Assembly (NCBI GenBank): GCA_946902985.2
Contig: OX336391.1
Coordinates: forward strand, 148,503,545-148,567,544
Origin: Meconema thalassinum
Taxonomy: Eukaryota; Arthropoda; Insecta; Orthoptera; Tettigoniidae
Reading direction: 5' to 3'
Length of the DNA: 64,000 nt
Under the pieces are notes generated by a model that searched no databases, was not told the origin of the DNA, and was given only the letters and a program-made list of their open reading frames with translations. Shown in pieces: positions 32,376 through 45,498 of this stretch. Each line of letters starts with the position of its first letter. Positions within the stretch are counted from its first letter, which is position 1. A program made the position numbers and the translations under genes.

Positions 32376-35154
32376 TTAAATAATAAAATCATACTCCAGA
32401 AAAAATGTGTTTTCAATCTTGGCAGTGTTTATCAGTAAGGTTGTAGACTTTTGGGACATTGTGCCACATCACATTAATAAGCAAGACTTCTATGGTAGCC
32501 CTTATCAAGACAAACCCCTTATCAAGACAAACAAAGTGAAGTGTTTGAATGCTAAATGCTAAGATAATGCACCAGGGTGCATTCATGTCTCATCCCCTTC
32601 ACTATCAACATTACAGGAACTAATAAAACTCATACATAAACTCTTACTACGGTAGTTTATTAGTTACACCAAGCCTCAGAGGTTTCTTCCTTCTTCAAAA
32701 TCAAAATAGTTTATTTGCCAGTATGGCTAAAACCTGGTGGCAAATATATACATGTACTGTATATATAAGTCTAATACCAATAATAAATAGTTACTAGCTA
32801 AAATACTCACTACTCTACAGAATACATCTAAGATCATCCTTACATTATCCCCTGTATAAACAGGTTAATGGTTCCGCCTGATCAATACTTTCATTAAATA
32901 TGATCACACTGTGGTCATTAGTGGGACATGTTTCGAGGCCTAATTATTAGTTTTGGCCCCTTCATCCCCTGTATCCTCTCCCTCATACATTCTTACACTA
33001 CATTTTCTCGTATCACCTTTTCCGAGCCATCTTCTGACTTTCTGCTTGAATTTATGTTCAATGTCTGGTAGAGGGCTCACTCATGTTGTCTTCTGATAAG
33101 CGTTATCACCCCTCCCCACATTGGAATATCTTCCCATTAATTATTATTCCACTAACGTCTCAAGAACAGTTTCGAGAGACATGCTTAATCTGAAGTTATG
33201 AGTCAATTTCCTTACAATCTATCAATTTTGTGGCATAATACTTTTTTTTTTGCAATCTTTGCTTGAGGCAATTTTTGTGAACGAAATGATGCTTCAATAA
33301 AAATATTATTTATTGTTAAATCCAAAAAATTCACTAAATTTAGATTGAAAATTGCATCATGGCACTCTTTCCATGAATTACAGTGCTGACTTCTCTTGAA
33401 AGTTCTTTGTTAATGAGACTAATGATTGAAACACATTTTGCTAGTCAGCTCCACAATAATTGTAAAGCAGAGGTAGCTCTTTATAGGTCTTATAACCAGC
33501 AATTTGGTCTCTTCCTTGCAGTGACAACATTAGAAATCATGCAGCCAACACCAAAGTCAGTCCACAAGTCCTCAGGTAGTTATCAGGCTTAAGTAGGTCT
33601 AAATAACTCTTAATACTAGAATATATTTAAATAATGTTTAATTTATAATTTAAAGAGGTGTAGTGGGTTTAACAATTAAAAAAAAACAGTTATTTGTCAT
33701 AAAATAATCACAATGTTAATAATATGAACTAAATAACTGAATAATTTTGCCTAAAATATGTACGGTAACGCAAAAGCAATCGCCAGATATATTCATCCCA
33801 TGTTCCTCCAAATTAAATCTTAATAAAGGCAAATGTTGAGGTTTATGCTTAAAATACAAGTCTGTGTGAAAAAATGTGTAGAATGTATTTACTTAAATAT
33901 CCTTTATAATTATATAAATCACAAAACTGTGTTATTTCTTTAAAATATTTACTATTAATTATTATACATTATTACATTATATTTTTGTCATTCCATATCT
34001 ATTGACATCTCTTATATTAATGCTCAATTAAAAGACTTTTCATGATACCAATGAATGGTCAGAACACACGAATAATGAACCAAACTAAGATGCAAGTCAA
34101 GTATAGAGTAAAATGACTTAGTGTGAGACCATAGCTTTTCTGCATTATACAGTCTTCTTTCTCTGGTCTACAACAGAAGTACTCACATCAAATAACCTCA
34201 TATAATAATTTGCCATAATCAATCCAAAATTATAATAGTACCCACAGTTCATGGAACACAGAACCTCTCACTGGCTAATGTCACAGAGATTTGTCAGATA
34301 GCTGTGTTACTTATTTTACCTCTGATTGGCAGTCCATAGCCGTAGAGAGTGACCACGGGCCCTAGGACTACAACATCCGGCCTGTTCATCGTTATTTGTC
34401 CTACGACATTATTCTGGTAGTATCAAGTTTGTATTTCTATTGTATGGCCCCTCCCCCCGTCACATCAACATAGAAAACCTCTGTGTAATTCATTCAGTAT
34501 GTATATCCAGTAAAATATGAATTTACCTTCTCGTTATTCCGAGTTCTTTTATTATCTCTGATTGTTTTATTTTACTTCTTGATTTTGATCAGTGTGTATT
34601 TTAAAGTCATTTTGGTTGTATCTGACTGTTCATGTTTACCACAAGCACATGTGAGATGCTTATCAGAGCCATACGAAGTAAGTAGTCAGATTGTCAAAGA
34701 TTGTTTTAGAAACTTCCCATCCTGTAACATCTAACTTCAATGAGTTATAAATCAAATTAAGAACCCCGGCAGAGGAACTGAAAACATAATGGTTATTATA
34801 AAATTAATTTTATGTTCTCTTTATAATGTTTTGTAGACTAATCACATTAAAAGGGCGGTTTTTTCAACCTCCAATCATACATCTAAATAAACAAGAGATA
34901 GGCGGAAGTCAGGTCTGTGCACCGTTCAATTGCACTACGTCCCCTCCACAACCTGTGTTAGTTAGTTATTGAGGTTTTAAGGGGCAGAACTACAAAGTCA
35001 TCTGCCCCTAACCTGTGTTATTGTGGGTTCGAATGCACCAGTCATAACCGAGCTATGGGCAATTGGACATGGTCGCTACCATCGATATGAATGTGAGTTG
35101 TGAAGTGTCATATGTTTTCTGCAAGCAAAGTAATTGAAAGAAAACTAAGAAGCA
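32376..35154. other. intron, no gene seen
   Basis: Long AT-rich tract. A block near 32700-32780 (TTTATTTGCCAGTATGGC) looks like a retroelement 3' end; the rest I cannot assign. Confidence 0.45.
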
Positions 35155-35375
35155 TGGTTTTTATCCATGACAATACACGACCGCACTGTGCCAACGTGAC
35201 AAAAGACCTTCTCAAAGAATAACTTCAGGAGACTGACAAGACGTAGCCACTACACTGGCAGCAGAATTCTTTGCAGAGGGCATTGGAAAGTTGGTGTCAC
35301 GATACGACAAATGCCTCAATCATTTTGACAATTAGGTTGAATAATAAGTACAAAAGTCATTTTATGTTCGACCCT
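35155..35375 (+). pseudogene. mariner transposase C-terminal remnant
   Basis: VFIHDNTRPHCANVTKDLL is the mariner HDNARPHxA block. After a gap comes EFFAEGIGKLVSRYDKCLN, the conserved mariner end. The segment between them with the third catalytic Asp (YSPDL) is deleted. Confidence 0.75.
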
Positions 35376-35810
35376 GACTATTATGGTTCAGAAAACTATC
35401 ATAATGATGGTCATTATAACACTATTTTTCATTATGAAACAGTTTCTCCCACCAATCACAGCTCAAGAAACAGTTGTTTGACCAATTAGAAGGTTAGTAT
35501 CGCCCCTGCGTGGAGTTCCAAGGCCTTCTAAACTGTGTTGCCTAGTGTCATAGTAGAGTAATCGAGGTGGCCATGGTCAAATACAAGGCATTGTCTGCGT
35601 CCCATGCGCTCTGCTCAGCACATAAAACTGGCAAAACCTCGACAGATATTTATGAATATTTATATTCGAACATAAAATAGTTATAATAATTATAGTCGAA
35701 CATAAACAGTCGTATGCAACTCGCCTATAATGGTAATTAAGACACTCGTATGTAAATTATAAAACGAGCAATTAATTATAGCCATTATAGGCTCGTTGCA
35801 TAATGTACTA
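35376..35810 (-). mobile_element. inverted partial copy of the 25.5-kb element
   Basis: It matches the reverse complement of 25480-25850, e.g. ATTATGAAACAGTTTCTCCC, ACCTCGACAGATATTTATGA, and CGAACATAAACAGTCGTATG. The terminal inverted repeats are missing or not recognised. Confidence 0.8.
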
Positions 35811-36116
35811 TTATGTCATTCTGTTTTGTTTTTATAGCCCATCGGAGGTTTAAAAGAAAACAGCCCTTGTATCACAGCCTTATCAGAAAATGTAAAATTA
35901 TTTAGAAATTACATTGGGTACAATTTTCTACTCTGTGATCTTCTACCGTCCCAGCCCCCAGGACTACAGTTCTATTTGCCCCCTCCCTCTCGTCAGGTCT
36001 GTGGCAATCTCTTGGGTTTCTAACCCAGATATCTTCTTTTCAGCTTTTAGATGTCTTGGTGACATAATTTGGTACTCTCGAAATGTAATACTTGAGTTGA
36101 CATGTGTATTCTATCT

Positions 36117-36994
36117 ACAGAGCATCCTGCGTTGAGAAAAGACTATGGGTCTTATGGGCTTTTACTTTTAACGGAACCCCCCTACACTGGTTTTGTTACG
36201 TCACCTTTTATCATGAAGGAACTCTGAACATATATATTTTTCGTCATAATAGATTCCTGCAATTATCTGCCAATTGATTACCTTTGTCATTGCATACAAG
36301 TATCGTTTATATTACGTCTTAGTAATTTTAAAATGTTCGAGGTTAGCACGCTGGTAAGAAGAGCCTCGTCCTTTGCTGCATGCTCGCCCGGAGTGGAGCA
36401 GGTGCTCAGTTCCGCCGGCAACATAAGTTCTGAAGCACTATCAGTCATTGTTATTGTTGTGTGTCTGTTTTATTTTATTTTTGATCGAATCACGGCTGCC
36501 GACAGTGGGGTTCGAACCCACTATATCCTGAATGCAAGCTCACTACAATATTACAAATATTAATCTAAACAAAACAACAACAAGAATAAAATTGAAAGAA
36601 ACTAAATTATAGCCTAACTAATAACAAAGAAAAGGGGACGATCAACAGTATTAACATAGTCAGCATACATCCGAGAAGGAAGGAAGGGTTGAGCTCCCGA
36701 CATCTGTCAACCAGTAATCGTCATATCACAACTAATTGAATGTCGTTATTGGTTCTCTTCGCGTATGGTATCCTTAATAATACTGGTCCAATCCGTTAAC
36801 ACCTGCAAAACTGCTCCTTTCTGGGCGTGTTCTACTTCAGGTAGCTGCTGGGGTCGTGCTGTGTCATTAACTTATGAAAGGGCAGTACTCGAAGTGAGTG
36901 AACGTAACGTATGACGTCAGCGCTACCTCTGCCTAGAGTTAGCAACACTGTCGCCATAAGGCTCCACAGTCTTTTCTCAATGCTGGATGCTCTA
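36117..36994. mobile_element. DNA element with ~45-bp inverted ends
   Basis: Left AGAGCATCCTGCGTTGAGAA and right TTCTCAATGCTGGATGCTCT are inverted; similarity continues inward through AAGACTATGGGTCTTATGG. It contains a SINE fragment (36480-36555). No transposase is visible. Confidence 0.75.
36480..36555 (-). repeat. tRNA-like SINE fragment
   Basis: On the - strand: GTAGTGAGCTTGCATTCAGG, ATAGTGGGTTCGAACCCCAC, then GTCGGCAGCCGTGATTCG. It has a good B box and anticodon-side spacing, but no complete tRNA cloverleaf. Confidence 0.65.
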
Positions 36995-37149
36995 TAGATT
37001 TATTTATTTAGCATATGGCATGGTACATCTACGGTACATAATTACATGCTAAGGCACACATTAAACATATAAATTAGCATTTACAAGAACAATAAATATT
37101 AAAATCAATTTTGATGAGAAGACATATTCAACAGTATGAAAAATTATAA

Positions 37150-37790
37150 AATGTCCAGGTTTACAAGTTAATATTTAAATTTGAAATCCAATCAAGAGCA
37201 GGCTGTGTTGCATCATGAAAGTCTTTCAGGTTCCCATAATAGGCTCAAAGGCTGCAGTCCTCCACAATATGCTGGATGGTCTGTCTTTCAAATCCACAGT
37301 TGCACTGAGGTGAGGAGGCCTTATTTCACTTGTATAAGCTGTCTGTGCAGACCCCATGTCCCGTTCGAATCCTGGAGTGATTTCCATGTATGGCGTTGTA
37401 GTACCATGCCAGCTGGTTTCTTGATAGAATGAATGAAGTTTCAATATTTCTCAATTGTAGAGATTCCGCTGATAAGATTGGTGGTCGGCGGGATTTCAAG
37501 CGACTTATCTTTACCGTAGGTATGTCAGAATGAATAGGAAGCTGTGAGTGGAGATTATCTTTCGATATTCCCTCAGGAGCGAGTTTTGTCTACGTAAGTC
37601 AGGTGGTGCAATGTGACTTAGAGGTGAAAGCCAGTACAGAGGAGTGGTCCTGATGCAACCTGATACTACCCTCATCGCCGAATTCAATTGGACATCAATC
37701 TGCTTCACATGTGAACTGTTAAGCCACACCGGTGCACAGTATTCAGCAGCTGAATAACAAGTCCTAAAGCAGAATGCATTTTTTCCAGTC
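37150..37790 (-). mobile_element. jockey-like LINE C-terminal part
   Basis: The - strand frame gives YSAAEYCAPVWLNSSHVKQI, AMRVVSGCIRTTPLYWL, HIAPPDLRRQNSLLREY, then after a frame change TGHGVCTDSLYK, a stop, and CNCGFERQTIQHIVEDCSL. The terminal C-x-C...H...C knuckle and the APVWxNS...T.L..LSHIAPPxxRR blocks are typical of jockey-like RT proteins. Broken by at least one frameshift and one stop. Confidence 0.8.
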
Positions 37791-38194
37791 AGTTATACTT
37801 GAAACTACCATCTCCTAACAGAATTTATATTATCATGATGTGTAGGCCCATGTACAGGACTAGCGTATTAAAATTTTGTTGTTGCTGCTGCTTCAATTAG
37901 GGATTTAGAACATTATGGTTATAACCCCTATGAAAATATCTCTTGAGTTTCAGTAATGCTAATGAATGATTTTAGCAAAGAGGTAATTAAAAATAAAATT
38001 AATGTATGCTGAATCCCAACTAAATATTATTGTTAAGGGGATGATGGTTTAGTGGCCGAGCTGCTTGATTCACACCAATGCAGACAGAGTTTCATTCCTT
38101 GTTAATGCATGTGAAATTTTCAAAGTCATATCTCATGTCCAAAAGTTTGCATCCCATGCAAGTCTTATGATTACAAGGTTGTCTGTCTGTTAGG

Positions 38195-38335
38195 TAATCA
38201 GCCCGAAGGCTGGTTGGATCCTCAAAAGTACTGCCGTTAGGTTATGTGAGTAGATACCCACAAAAACCCAAGGCAGCACTATATTGAGGCGTACTAGGCA
38301 ACATGAGGAGTAAGGTAGTTTGCCATTGCTTTCCT
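38195..38335 (+). repeat. retroposon fragment
   Basis: CAGCCCGAAGGCTGGTTGGA, CCCACAAAAACCCAAGGCAG, GGTAGTTTGCCATTGCTTTC. A piece recurs at 11273-11345. Probably a SINE 3' body; family unknown. Confidence 0.55.
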
Positions 38336-38484
38336 TATAAAATTATAGACTTACTTATTTGTTTTGTTTCTATAAAGTATGTTGCTATGTTATCAATCAT
38401 GAGAAGTGTTAAGTTTCATCTCGTCTGTGCATACATAATGCCACAACTGAGACATGTTTCATACCTGAGATACATATTTAAAAT

Positions 38485-38858
38485 GACCACCTCATGGTGT
38501 AGAGGCTAGCACTCTTGAATGTCGTCCCAAAGGTCTGGGTTCAATTCCCTGCTCTGCCAAGAAAGGGCTGGAACAGGGTACACTCAGCCTCGTGAGACAA
38601 AACTGAGAAGAGGCGGGTTTGATTCCTACCTCGGCCATCTTAGAAGGGGTTTCCCGTGGTTTACCCATTTCTGGGTTGGTTTCTAACTCAAGGCCGCAGT
38701 CGCCTCCATCCCAATCGTCAAATCGATTGCAGACACTCACTCCAATACAGTTACCGCAATAACACAGCTTATCAGACAAATTCTACACACACATCCTACT
38801 GCATGGGGCTGCATGACCATGATGACACAATGCCCCTAAATAAATCAACAACAACATC
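38485..38858 (+). mobile_element. tRNA-headed SINE, full copy with 8-bp duplication
   Basis: Head GACCACCTCATGGTGTAGAG ... GGTCTGGGTTCAATTCCCTG (boxes A and B), second block GGCGGGTTTGATTCCTACC, body GGTTTCCCGTGGTTTACCC, tail CATGGGGCTGCATGACCATG with (CAA)n. TTTAAAAT flanks it at 38477-38484 and 38859-38866. Relatives are 62891-63240 (+) and 11410-11894 (-). Confidence 0.85.
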
Positions 38859-38866
38859 TTTAAAAT

Positions 38867-41800
38867 AGGAGCGCACATTTACTCTCAATTCAAAATTAAA
38901 ATAGCATCTTCAAAAAGTGGTAGTGTACTACAGTCAAGTGGTATGTGTTAATAGAAGAAAGGTACACATTTTCATTTTCATATGTAATAGGCTCATATAC
39001 AGTACCATAAATGAAAGCTGTGCTCGCCAAACTATCAGCAGACTCCGTAGACGTGAGTTTGAACCCAATCATCGGCCATCCTCAAAATGGTTTTTCTGCG
39101 GTTTTATATTTTCAACTCGGTAAAAGCTGGAGCTGTACCTTCTAATAGGCCGTACCTGTTACCTTCCAACTCCTTGGTCGCCCGTTCATTCATCTCCACT
39201 CATATCATCTCTCATTAACTCCTCTCGCAAGGTTGGTGTCAGGAAGGGCATCCAGCCATAAAATCCACCCACCCTGTGAGAAATTCATTGCGTCTCATCC
39301 CCAAGCCTGTTGAAATGGGAATATTAAAGGGATGACATACATATAGTACTTGGTGGACACATACAGTATGTCAATTGTCTGAATCCTCGATCACTGTGGA
39401 ACATGCGGGGAAACTTGTGTCAAAAGCTGCATCACTATAAATTCTATCAGGACCTTAGTCAACTTAATAAAATACTGTGAGGTAAATATGTAGATGTTTT
39501 GTTAAGGATCAAAAGAATAAAAGCATTCCGGGAGGAATAAGAGTAGAGAGATTTTGTTATAGGTTATCAAGTTATGTTGCAGAGTAAGAGACTAGGGAAC
39601 TCCATCCAAGATCATATTGTGCATGTGGAATTCTCCTCCACTTAAAGCATTCACTTTCCTCCAAGGGAACCTCACTACAGTATTTCCTTTTTCAAGATCT
39701 TAAGGATCTCTGTTGAAAATTGAGTATCAGTGTTATTTGTGTGTAAAATTTATCAGCTACAAAAATGTCACTTTTCTGTGACAAGTGGAAATGTTAGGAA
39801 TGACTTGCTCACCATTTAAAACTTGCAGCCTTTTTCCTTTGCTGACATAATTTGGTCATAATTTGAAACTGTTTTTATCGGTGAACAATGGCAGTGCTCT
39901 AAATATAATGAGGGTGACCAGACTTAACCATGGCAAAATGCTGTATGGTTATAACTCCAATAAATGGCTGTGTTTGTGTCAGTCTATTTGGTATCCTAAC
40001 CTCTGTATAGGACAAACTGTCCTTTATTTGTTTTCTTCTTATTATTTTTTAATTTCTTCCCCCCCCCCCCCCCCCCCCCAGTTTGATATTTTCTATCAGA
40101 AGTTAATTACAGAGATGACAACACTAAATCCTACTTTGTAAATGAGGATCCTTTAATTATGACAAACAGCAAACACTGTACCACTTTTATTGATTAACAA
40201 TATATTGTTACATTCATTCAACAATTTTCTAAACAAAATTAGTACCGTACCAATAACATTTTTAAACTTATATAAAAGATTTACATAATTTTCAATGATT
40301 TTCTATTTCCTTTGGTTGACTGCAATTGATACCAAATTGTTTATCACAATTGCCTAGTTCAGTGGTGAGCACAGAAACGCATCTTGTACTTAGGAACTAG
40401 AGATGGGTTAGGATTAGTTTCATATTGTTTGGTAATTTATTATCAAAATGTGAAATCTTATAGAGCTGGAATATTAACAGCTTTATCTAATCGAATTGGT
40501 GAGCACAATATCTGGTCACCCAAAGGTGTAAGCTAGTTCATAATCAACATACTTTTGGGTGTAGACATTGTATTTTAAGTTGTTAAACTTGCTATATTTG
40601 TACAGAGATTTTCTGTTTTGTTGAATGTCTAGCTATTGGTGGTGATTGTTGTAGCATGACAAACTGTTGCATGTATTATTTCTTCCACTTTCTCTGTTCT
40701 TTATAGTCCTGTCTTCTTGGAAGAGTGCTTCTTCGTTCTGTGCTGCGGGTTCTGGCTTTCACGGCATTAACAACACTCAACTTAATAAGTTATTACAACT
40801 AAGACTGAATGGCTGAAATTAGTTTCTCCTAGAGATAGTTTAGTATTAGGTGACATTTGTACATAATTCAGTGCAAAACTCCAAAAGAATTTCATTTTGA
40901 GCAAAATAATTTGATAACGATGAGTCATATGTAAAGTTAGTTATAAAAATGTTTCCATAAACAATGAAACTCTAACGTCTTGCTTGATCAGGGTTTCCTT
41001 ATCTTTTTATGTTCATAGCTCCTTTGGGCACTTGGGGAACTCTTGATAGATCTTTTCAATCTTTATATACTGGCATTAAAAAGTGGAATTATATAAAGAA
41101 GCTGTAAACTTCAGATTCAAATGAATACTTACTCCATCACTGATTTTATATAACATGGAGATGATGGTACATCTGGTACATCTGCAAGCCATTGCTGAAA
41201 AGTGGCTAAATATTTATGGAGTAGACCTAATAGAACTCACCAAAAGGAAATGGCAAGATATGAAGATTTAAATAATACAAATAACCATTCTAGCCCTGGT
41301 GCAGTTTTTGAAAAATTCTTGTGCATATATACCTTGATCTGGACATTAATTTGTATAATTTAAATTAGGAGACATAGGTAAGAGGAACATCTTAAATACG
41401 GTAGTAAGTTTATGGATGATAATATGCTTTGATTCAATGTAATGTGCATAATTACTTGCTACACTGTGATATATTACCAGGCACTGATCAGATAATACAA
41501 CATTAATTAAAAAATATATAGTTTTTCTGAATTCAGCAGTTGTATTATATTGATTACATTCATAACTCCTGGGTCCCATTTCTAATTATGAAGATTGGCA
41601 TTAGAAGCTCACCGGAAAGAGCAAGTAAACCTCCATGATAGGCATATTATCCTGTGCCCTTGGTCAATGTTGGATATGCAACAAAAAATTGCCAGTAAAT
41701 GATAATATACTGTAATTGAAAACATTGAATTATTGGTTTTCCTAGCGAACTCCTTTAGCAAAGGCCTTGGCATTCAATAAGCCTGCTTCAGCACACCCTA

Positions 41801-43599
41801 GCATATCCTAGATGCCTTGCTTGTCTGTGTTTGTATATATGTTCTAATGTGAATGTTGTGGCATGTATTCATAATTATGTGTTGTTGTTCTTTGCATGCT
41901 AGCATTCATGATAAATTGTTTGGACTAAACTGTGCCTCTTATGGGTGAGTTATAGCAACAGGGAAATCACCCAAGTTTACTTACAGTAAGGTGATAGTGG
42001 TGGTTGTTTTAAGGATCAGAACAAAGTTATAAGTGGAAAGCAGTGTTTCAGTTTGGCCCGAGAGTTTTGCATGCACCTGGCACTCGGGTAGCACTTATAT
42101 AATATTTGGAAATCAACACCCTCCTCTCTCCTAAAAACAATAACTCTTTGGAAACTGTCATGGTCAAATCCTAATGGCAATGTCAGGGTTTATAAATAGA
42201 ATATGAGATTGTTCTACTCATTCCTTTGAGTCTTGGCTCTGGGCTTGAGAACTAAACAAGAAAGAAAACTGAGTAGTTACCATAAGTGATTGAGTGATGA
42301 ACTTGCTGAAAAGTGGACTTTGGGTTTTTGATTTCCCTGTCTCAGTTATCAGCCATGTGCTGATGTACAATCTGAATATACAATAGATTGTTATGCATTT
42401 TGAAATCATATGTAAAAATATGTGAACTACAGTGTGTTGTGAATTACGTATTGCTATTCAACATTGTACTGTGTATTAACAATCTGGAGAGCTTTTCTTA
42501 TTTAAACGGGATTGTTAGCATTGCAAGTGTATCATGAAAATTGTTCCAACAACTTCAACTCGTACGTTTGATTGTTCACTCCTGATGAAGGTTACAACTT
42601 TAGTTAAAAACAATGCAGCGAAACATCATAGTAATGATACTTTCACAAGTAAACTGTGTAAATTATTAATTCAAAGAAAGTTGATGTTTCGTGACTTATA
42701 ATACAAACATTTAATTTAAAATCAAAATACTTACGTCCAGGAAAAAAATAACGTTAAACTCTAGAGCATGACTAAAATATGATAAAGCCTTCATTTGGTC
42801 ATTTCTCATTCATAGACTTTTGCAGCCAGAACCTATGCTACTGTATCAGTTGTAGGGGTGTTATGCTGCATCTATAGTTTCTTGATGGTAAAAGTTTTGC
42901 CATGACAGAGTTTAATTGAGTGTTGAGATCATAGGCTTTCGCGGCCGGTGTTGTAATAAATCTTATAATAATCCGAGCTTGCCACCTCAGGATAGTGGGG
43001 CAATATACTTGCTAAACGACATCACACAAAGACACAGTACACCGACTTCTTTAAAAAAAATCACACATTTATTAATAATAATTCTTCTCCAAGGGATTGA
43101 TCTCTGGCAATCAAAACTATCAATACCTGTTTTGTCAGACATATAAGCAGGTTTCCATAACTTGCATCTCTTTCAGAGTATGCACCACAACCATCACTTC
43201 TCTCTCCCAAAACCAACTGCCAGACCTTATTAAAAACATCACATAATCTCTCTTCATCTAAACCAATTTCCAGATCTTCAAAAAAAAAAAAAAACACATT
43301 TCTCCAAGCATTTTCATAAAAAGCCAACCTCCATGGAATCCAAAATATTAATAATATCCGCATGGTTACCTCTACTAGGCGAAGCAAACCTTGGCATTAG
43401 CCAAAGCCACCTACCAGCAATAGCCAGACCACCACCGAAAATCTCTATGGCACTGAACACACAAGATTCTTGATGGTGCTGCACCAATAAGTGGCCATGG
43501 CTAGCAACCAGATAAAACAAAAATAATTACTACCAACAAAACAAACTAAATAACTAGAAGCAGGCTCTGTAACCTACTTAAAAGTTTGGTTACAATGTC
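38867..43599. other. long intron stretch, mostly unassigned
   Basis: Unique AT-rich sequence. Landmarks: a fragment with GTCAGGAAGGGCATCCAGCC at ~39238-39258, a word shared by many interspersed repeats; a poly-C run at 40059-40079; and a CTGATGA...GAAAC pair at 42588-42644 that may be a decayed hammerhead. No exon is seen. Confidence 0.45.
40059..40079. repeat. poly-C homopolymer run (21 C)
   Basis: An uninterrupted C tract between TTCTT and AGTTTG, unusual in this AT-rich intron. Confidence 0.9.
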
Positions 43600-43682
43600 T
43601 ATCATCTAGGCTTACAGGGTGGAGCAACAGGGAAACAATCGCCGATACATGACGCAACTCCATCCTGTAAGCCTAGATGATA
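43600..43682. repeat. short perfect-stem hairpin
   Basis: 25-bp arms (TATCATCTAGGCTTACAGG...) at 43600-43624 and 43658-43682 with one mismatch, around a 33-nt loop. Confidence 0.9.
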
Positions 43683-43923
43683 AATGAGTGTTGACCAGGT
43701 GGAACAATTATTAAAAATACAGTATTGCCATGATGACAAAATAATATCAAGAATCTACAAATGCAGCATAACAGCCCAAGACACAACTTGCTAACAGTAT
43801 GGTAATGTCTTGTTTTTTTTTTGTTTGTTTGTTTGTTTGTTTTTTGTTGTTGTGTTTTTTTGTTTTCATTTATTTTATGCCCACATTGGAGCATCTATAT
43901 ACAGTCAAGTCTTAGGAATATTA

Positions 43924-44566
43924 CAGTACAACCCCTGTAATCAGTCACCTTTGGACTGAGGGTATGGTCGGAACGCAAATATGGTTGGATTATCAGAAAG
44001 TGCAGGAAGATACAGATTAACATTAAAATAAACAATCTCTGAATTAAAAAATGACTACTGTACGTATGTATCTATCGTCACTGTACATGATTCAATGTCT
44101 TTTCGATTTCTTCTCCAATCTTTTATTGACGTAACGCATACTTTGAGTTCCTTGGCAATTTTTTTGAGTGATTCCCCTTTGTCCAGTCTTCGTAACACTG
44201 CTAATTTTTCATTTTATGAAGGAGTAACTTGTTTTTATGTTTCACTCCTGACATGTTGAAGAAACACACACACAACTGTACAGTACACACAATGTACTTA
44301 AAACAAATTACTGTACAGTACTGTAACGAACACAGAAGAATAATGTCGTAAAACCAACGAACAGTAAGCACTAAGATCTTCACAGTGCAATACGTAATGT
44401 ACAAAACACAGACAACGACAGAAACGATACGAGAGATGACGGAGCACTAAAACGGACAAGCGATAACAAGTACCTGTAAACAACATTGGCGCCAAGTTCG
44501 GCTTGAGCATGGTCGGATCAACCGGAGCGGCGGACCAGCGGAGGGCGGACAACAGGGGTTCTACTG
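43924..44566 (-). mobile_element. pogo-type transposon remnant
   Basis: The ends CAGTACAACCCCTGTAATC and ACAACAGGGGTTCTACTG are inverted and flanked by TA (43922-43923, 44567-44568), as in pogo/Tigger elements. On the - strand from 44254 the start of a transposase reads MSGVKHKNKLLLHKMKN, stop, QCYEDWTKGNHSKKLPRNSK, which fits the psq/CENP-B type HTH. The catalytic domain is deleted. Confidence 0.85.
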
Positions 44567-44568
44567 TA

Positions 44569-45030
44569 GTTACAAATTTGACTTATGTTTCTTCTTCTCC
44601 CAGAACTGTTTCATTCTGTTTTATTTTTAACCATTTTAATAAAATATCTCTTAGACCACAAAATAAGGTAGAATATTATTTTGTTTCTTTTGAACTTGTC
44701 CCTAATAGAATCAAGCATGCTGATATCTTTGTTAAAATTCATCAAGGCAGTTAATATTATAAATACAGTATTACTAACTTCACATGTTACTTCATTAAAT
44801 CACAGAGACTTAATAAACTACTCTATAAGTTTACAGAAGTCATTTTTAATGCATGTACTTTGCATGAGCATAATAGACAAATGGTATCAGCATTTTGACA
44901 TGCATACCATCTGGTTTTGTGCATAAGGATTTTTCCTTGTTTCCATCAAAATCTTAGTTGTCCTCTTAATACTTAGTGACCCTGCTAAAATGTGGTAGCC
45001 ATGTGCACAATATCAACTGTTATCTTTCAG
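44569..45030. other. intron end, no gene
   Basis: AT-rich unique sequence ending in the acceptor TTATCTTTCAG. Confidence 0.5.
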
Positions 45031-45094
45031 CCAACTCCTGGAAAAGACTACGGATGGAGTTCTCAAGGCTGCTAAAATAGGTGACCTCAAAATG
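45031..45094 (+). CDS. rdgA: diacylglycerol kinase exon (before ankyrin repeats)
   Basis: A 64-bp exon: (S)QLLEKTTDGVLKAAKIGDLK M. It starts the ankyrin region (the pattern L..A.K.GDL precedes the first repeat in this class). The first base completes AG+C from 21978, and the donor ATG|GTAAGT ends in phase 0. It is separated from the previous exon by 23 kb. Confidence 0.85.
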
Positions 45095-45498
45095 GTAAGT
45101 TAAAATTGAATGTAACAATATGTCTAGCATTACACATGAATATAGGGATCCCATTCATCCTGGTTTTTACTCCTGTGTCTTGATAAACACACACTGAAGT
45201 ACATATGGCTGAAGACCATGATGTTCAAAACCCCTAAATGAAACAACATTGAAAATGTTCATATAGAATTTTTCTCAAATAATATCCCATCCATGAATCC
45301 AAACCACAACCAAAACAATCCAATCTGGTTCATTTCATTGCATGTACTGAAACTCGTGCTAAACCTTTCACTTTCACCTACCTATGAGAGTCCAAAATTT
45401 GTGTTACACTCTGCATACTGTATATGTATATCATATTATTCCCAAAGTCTCCCAAAACTATTCCTCCTTGGTAAACGAGACCCTGTAACTTAACTGTA
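45095..45498. other. intron, weak SINE-tail remnant
   Basis: CTGAAGACCATGATGTTCAA...CCCCTAAATGAAACAAC at 45208-45247 resembles the 3' tail of the 38485 SINE. Otherwise unassigned. Confidence 0.4.

Noticed and set aside
39120..39340. Naming the GTCAGGAAGGGCATCC block as a specific SINE or LINE
   Set aside because: The word is found in several repeat families and the surrounding sequence is too degraded to decide.
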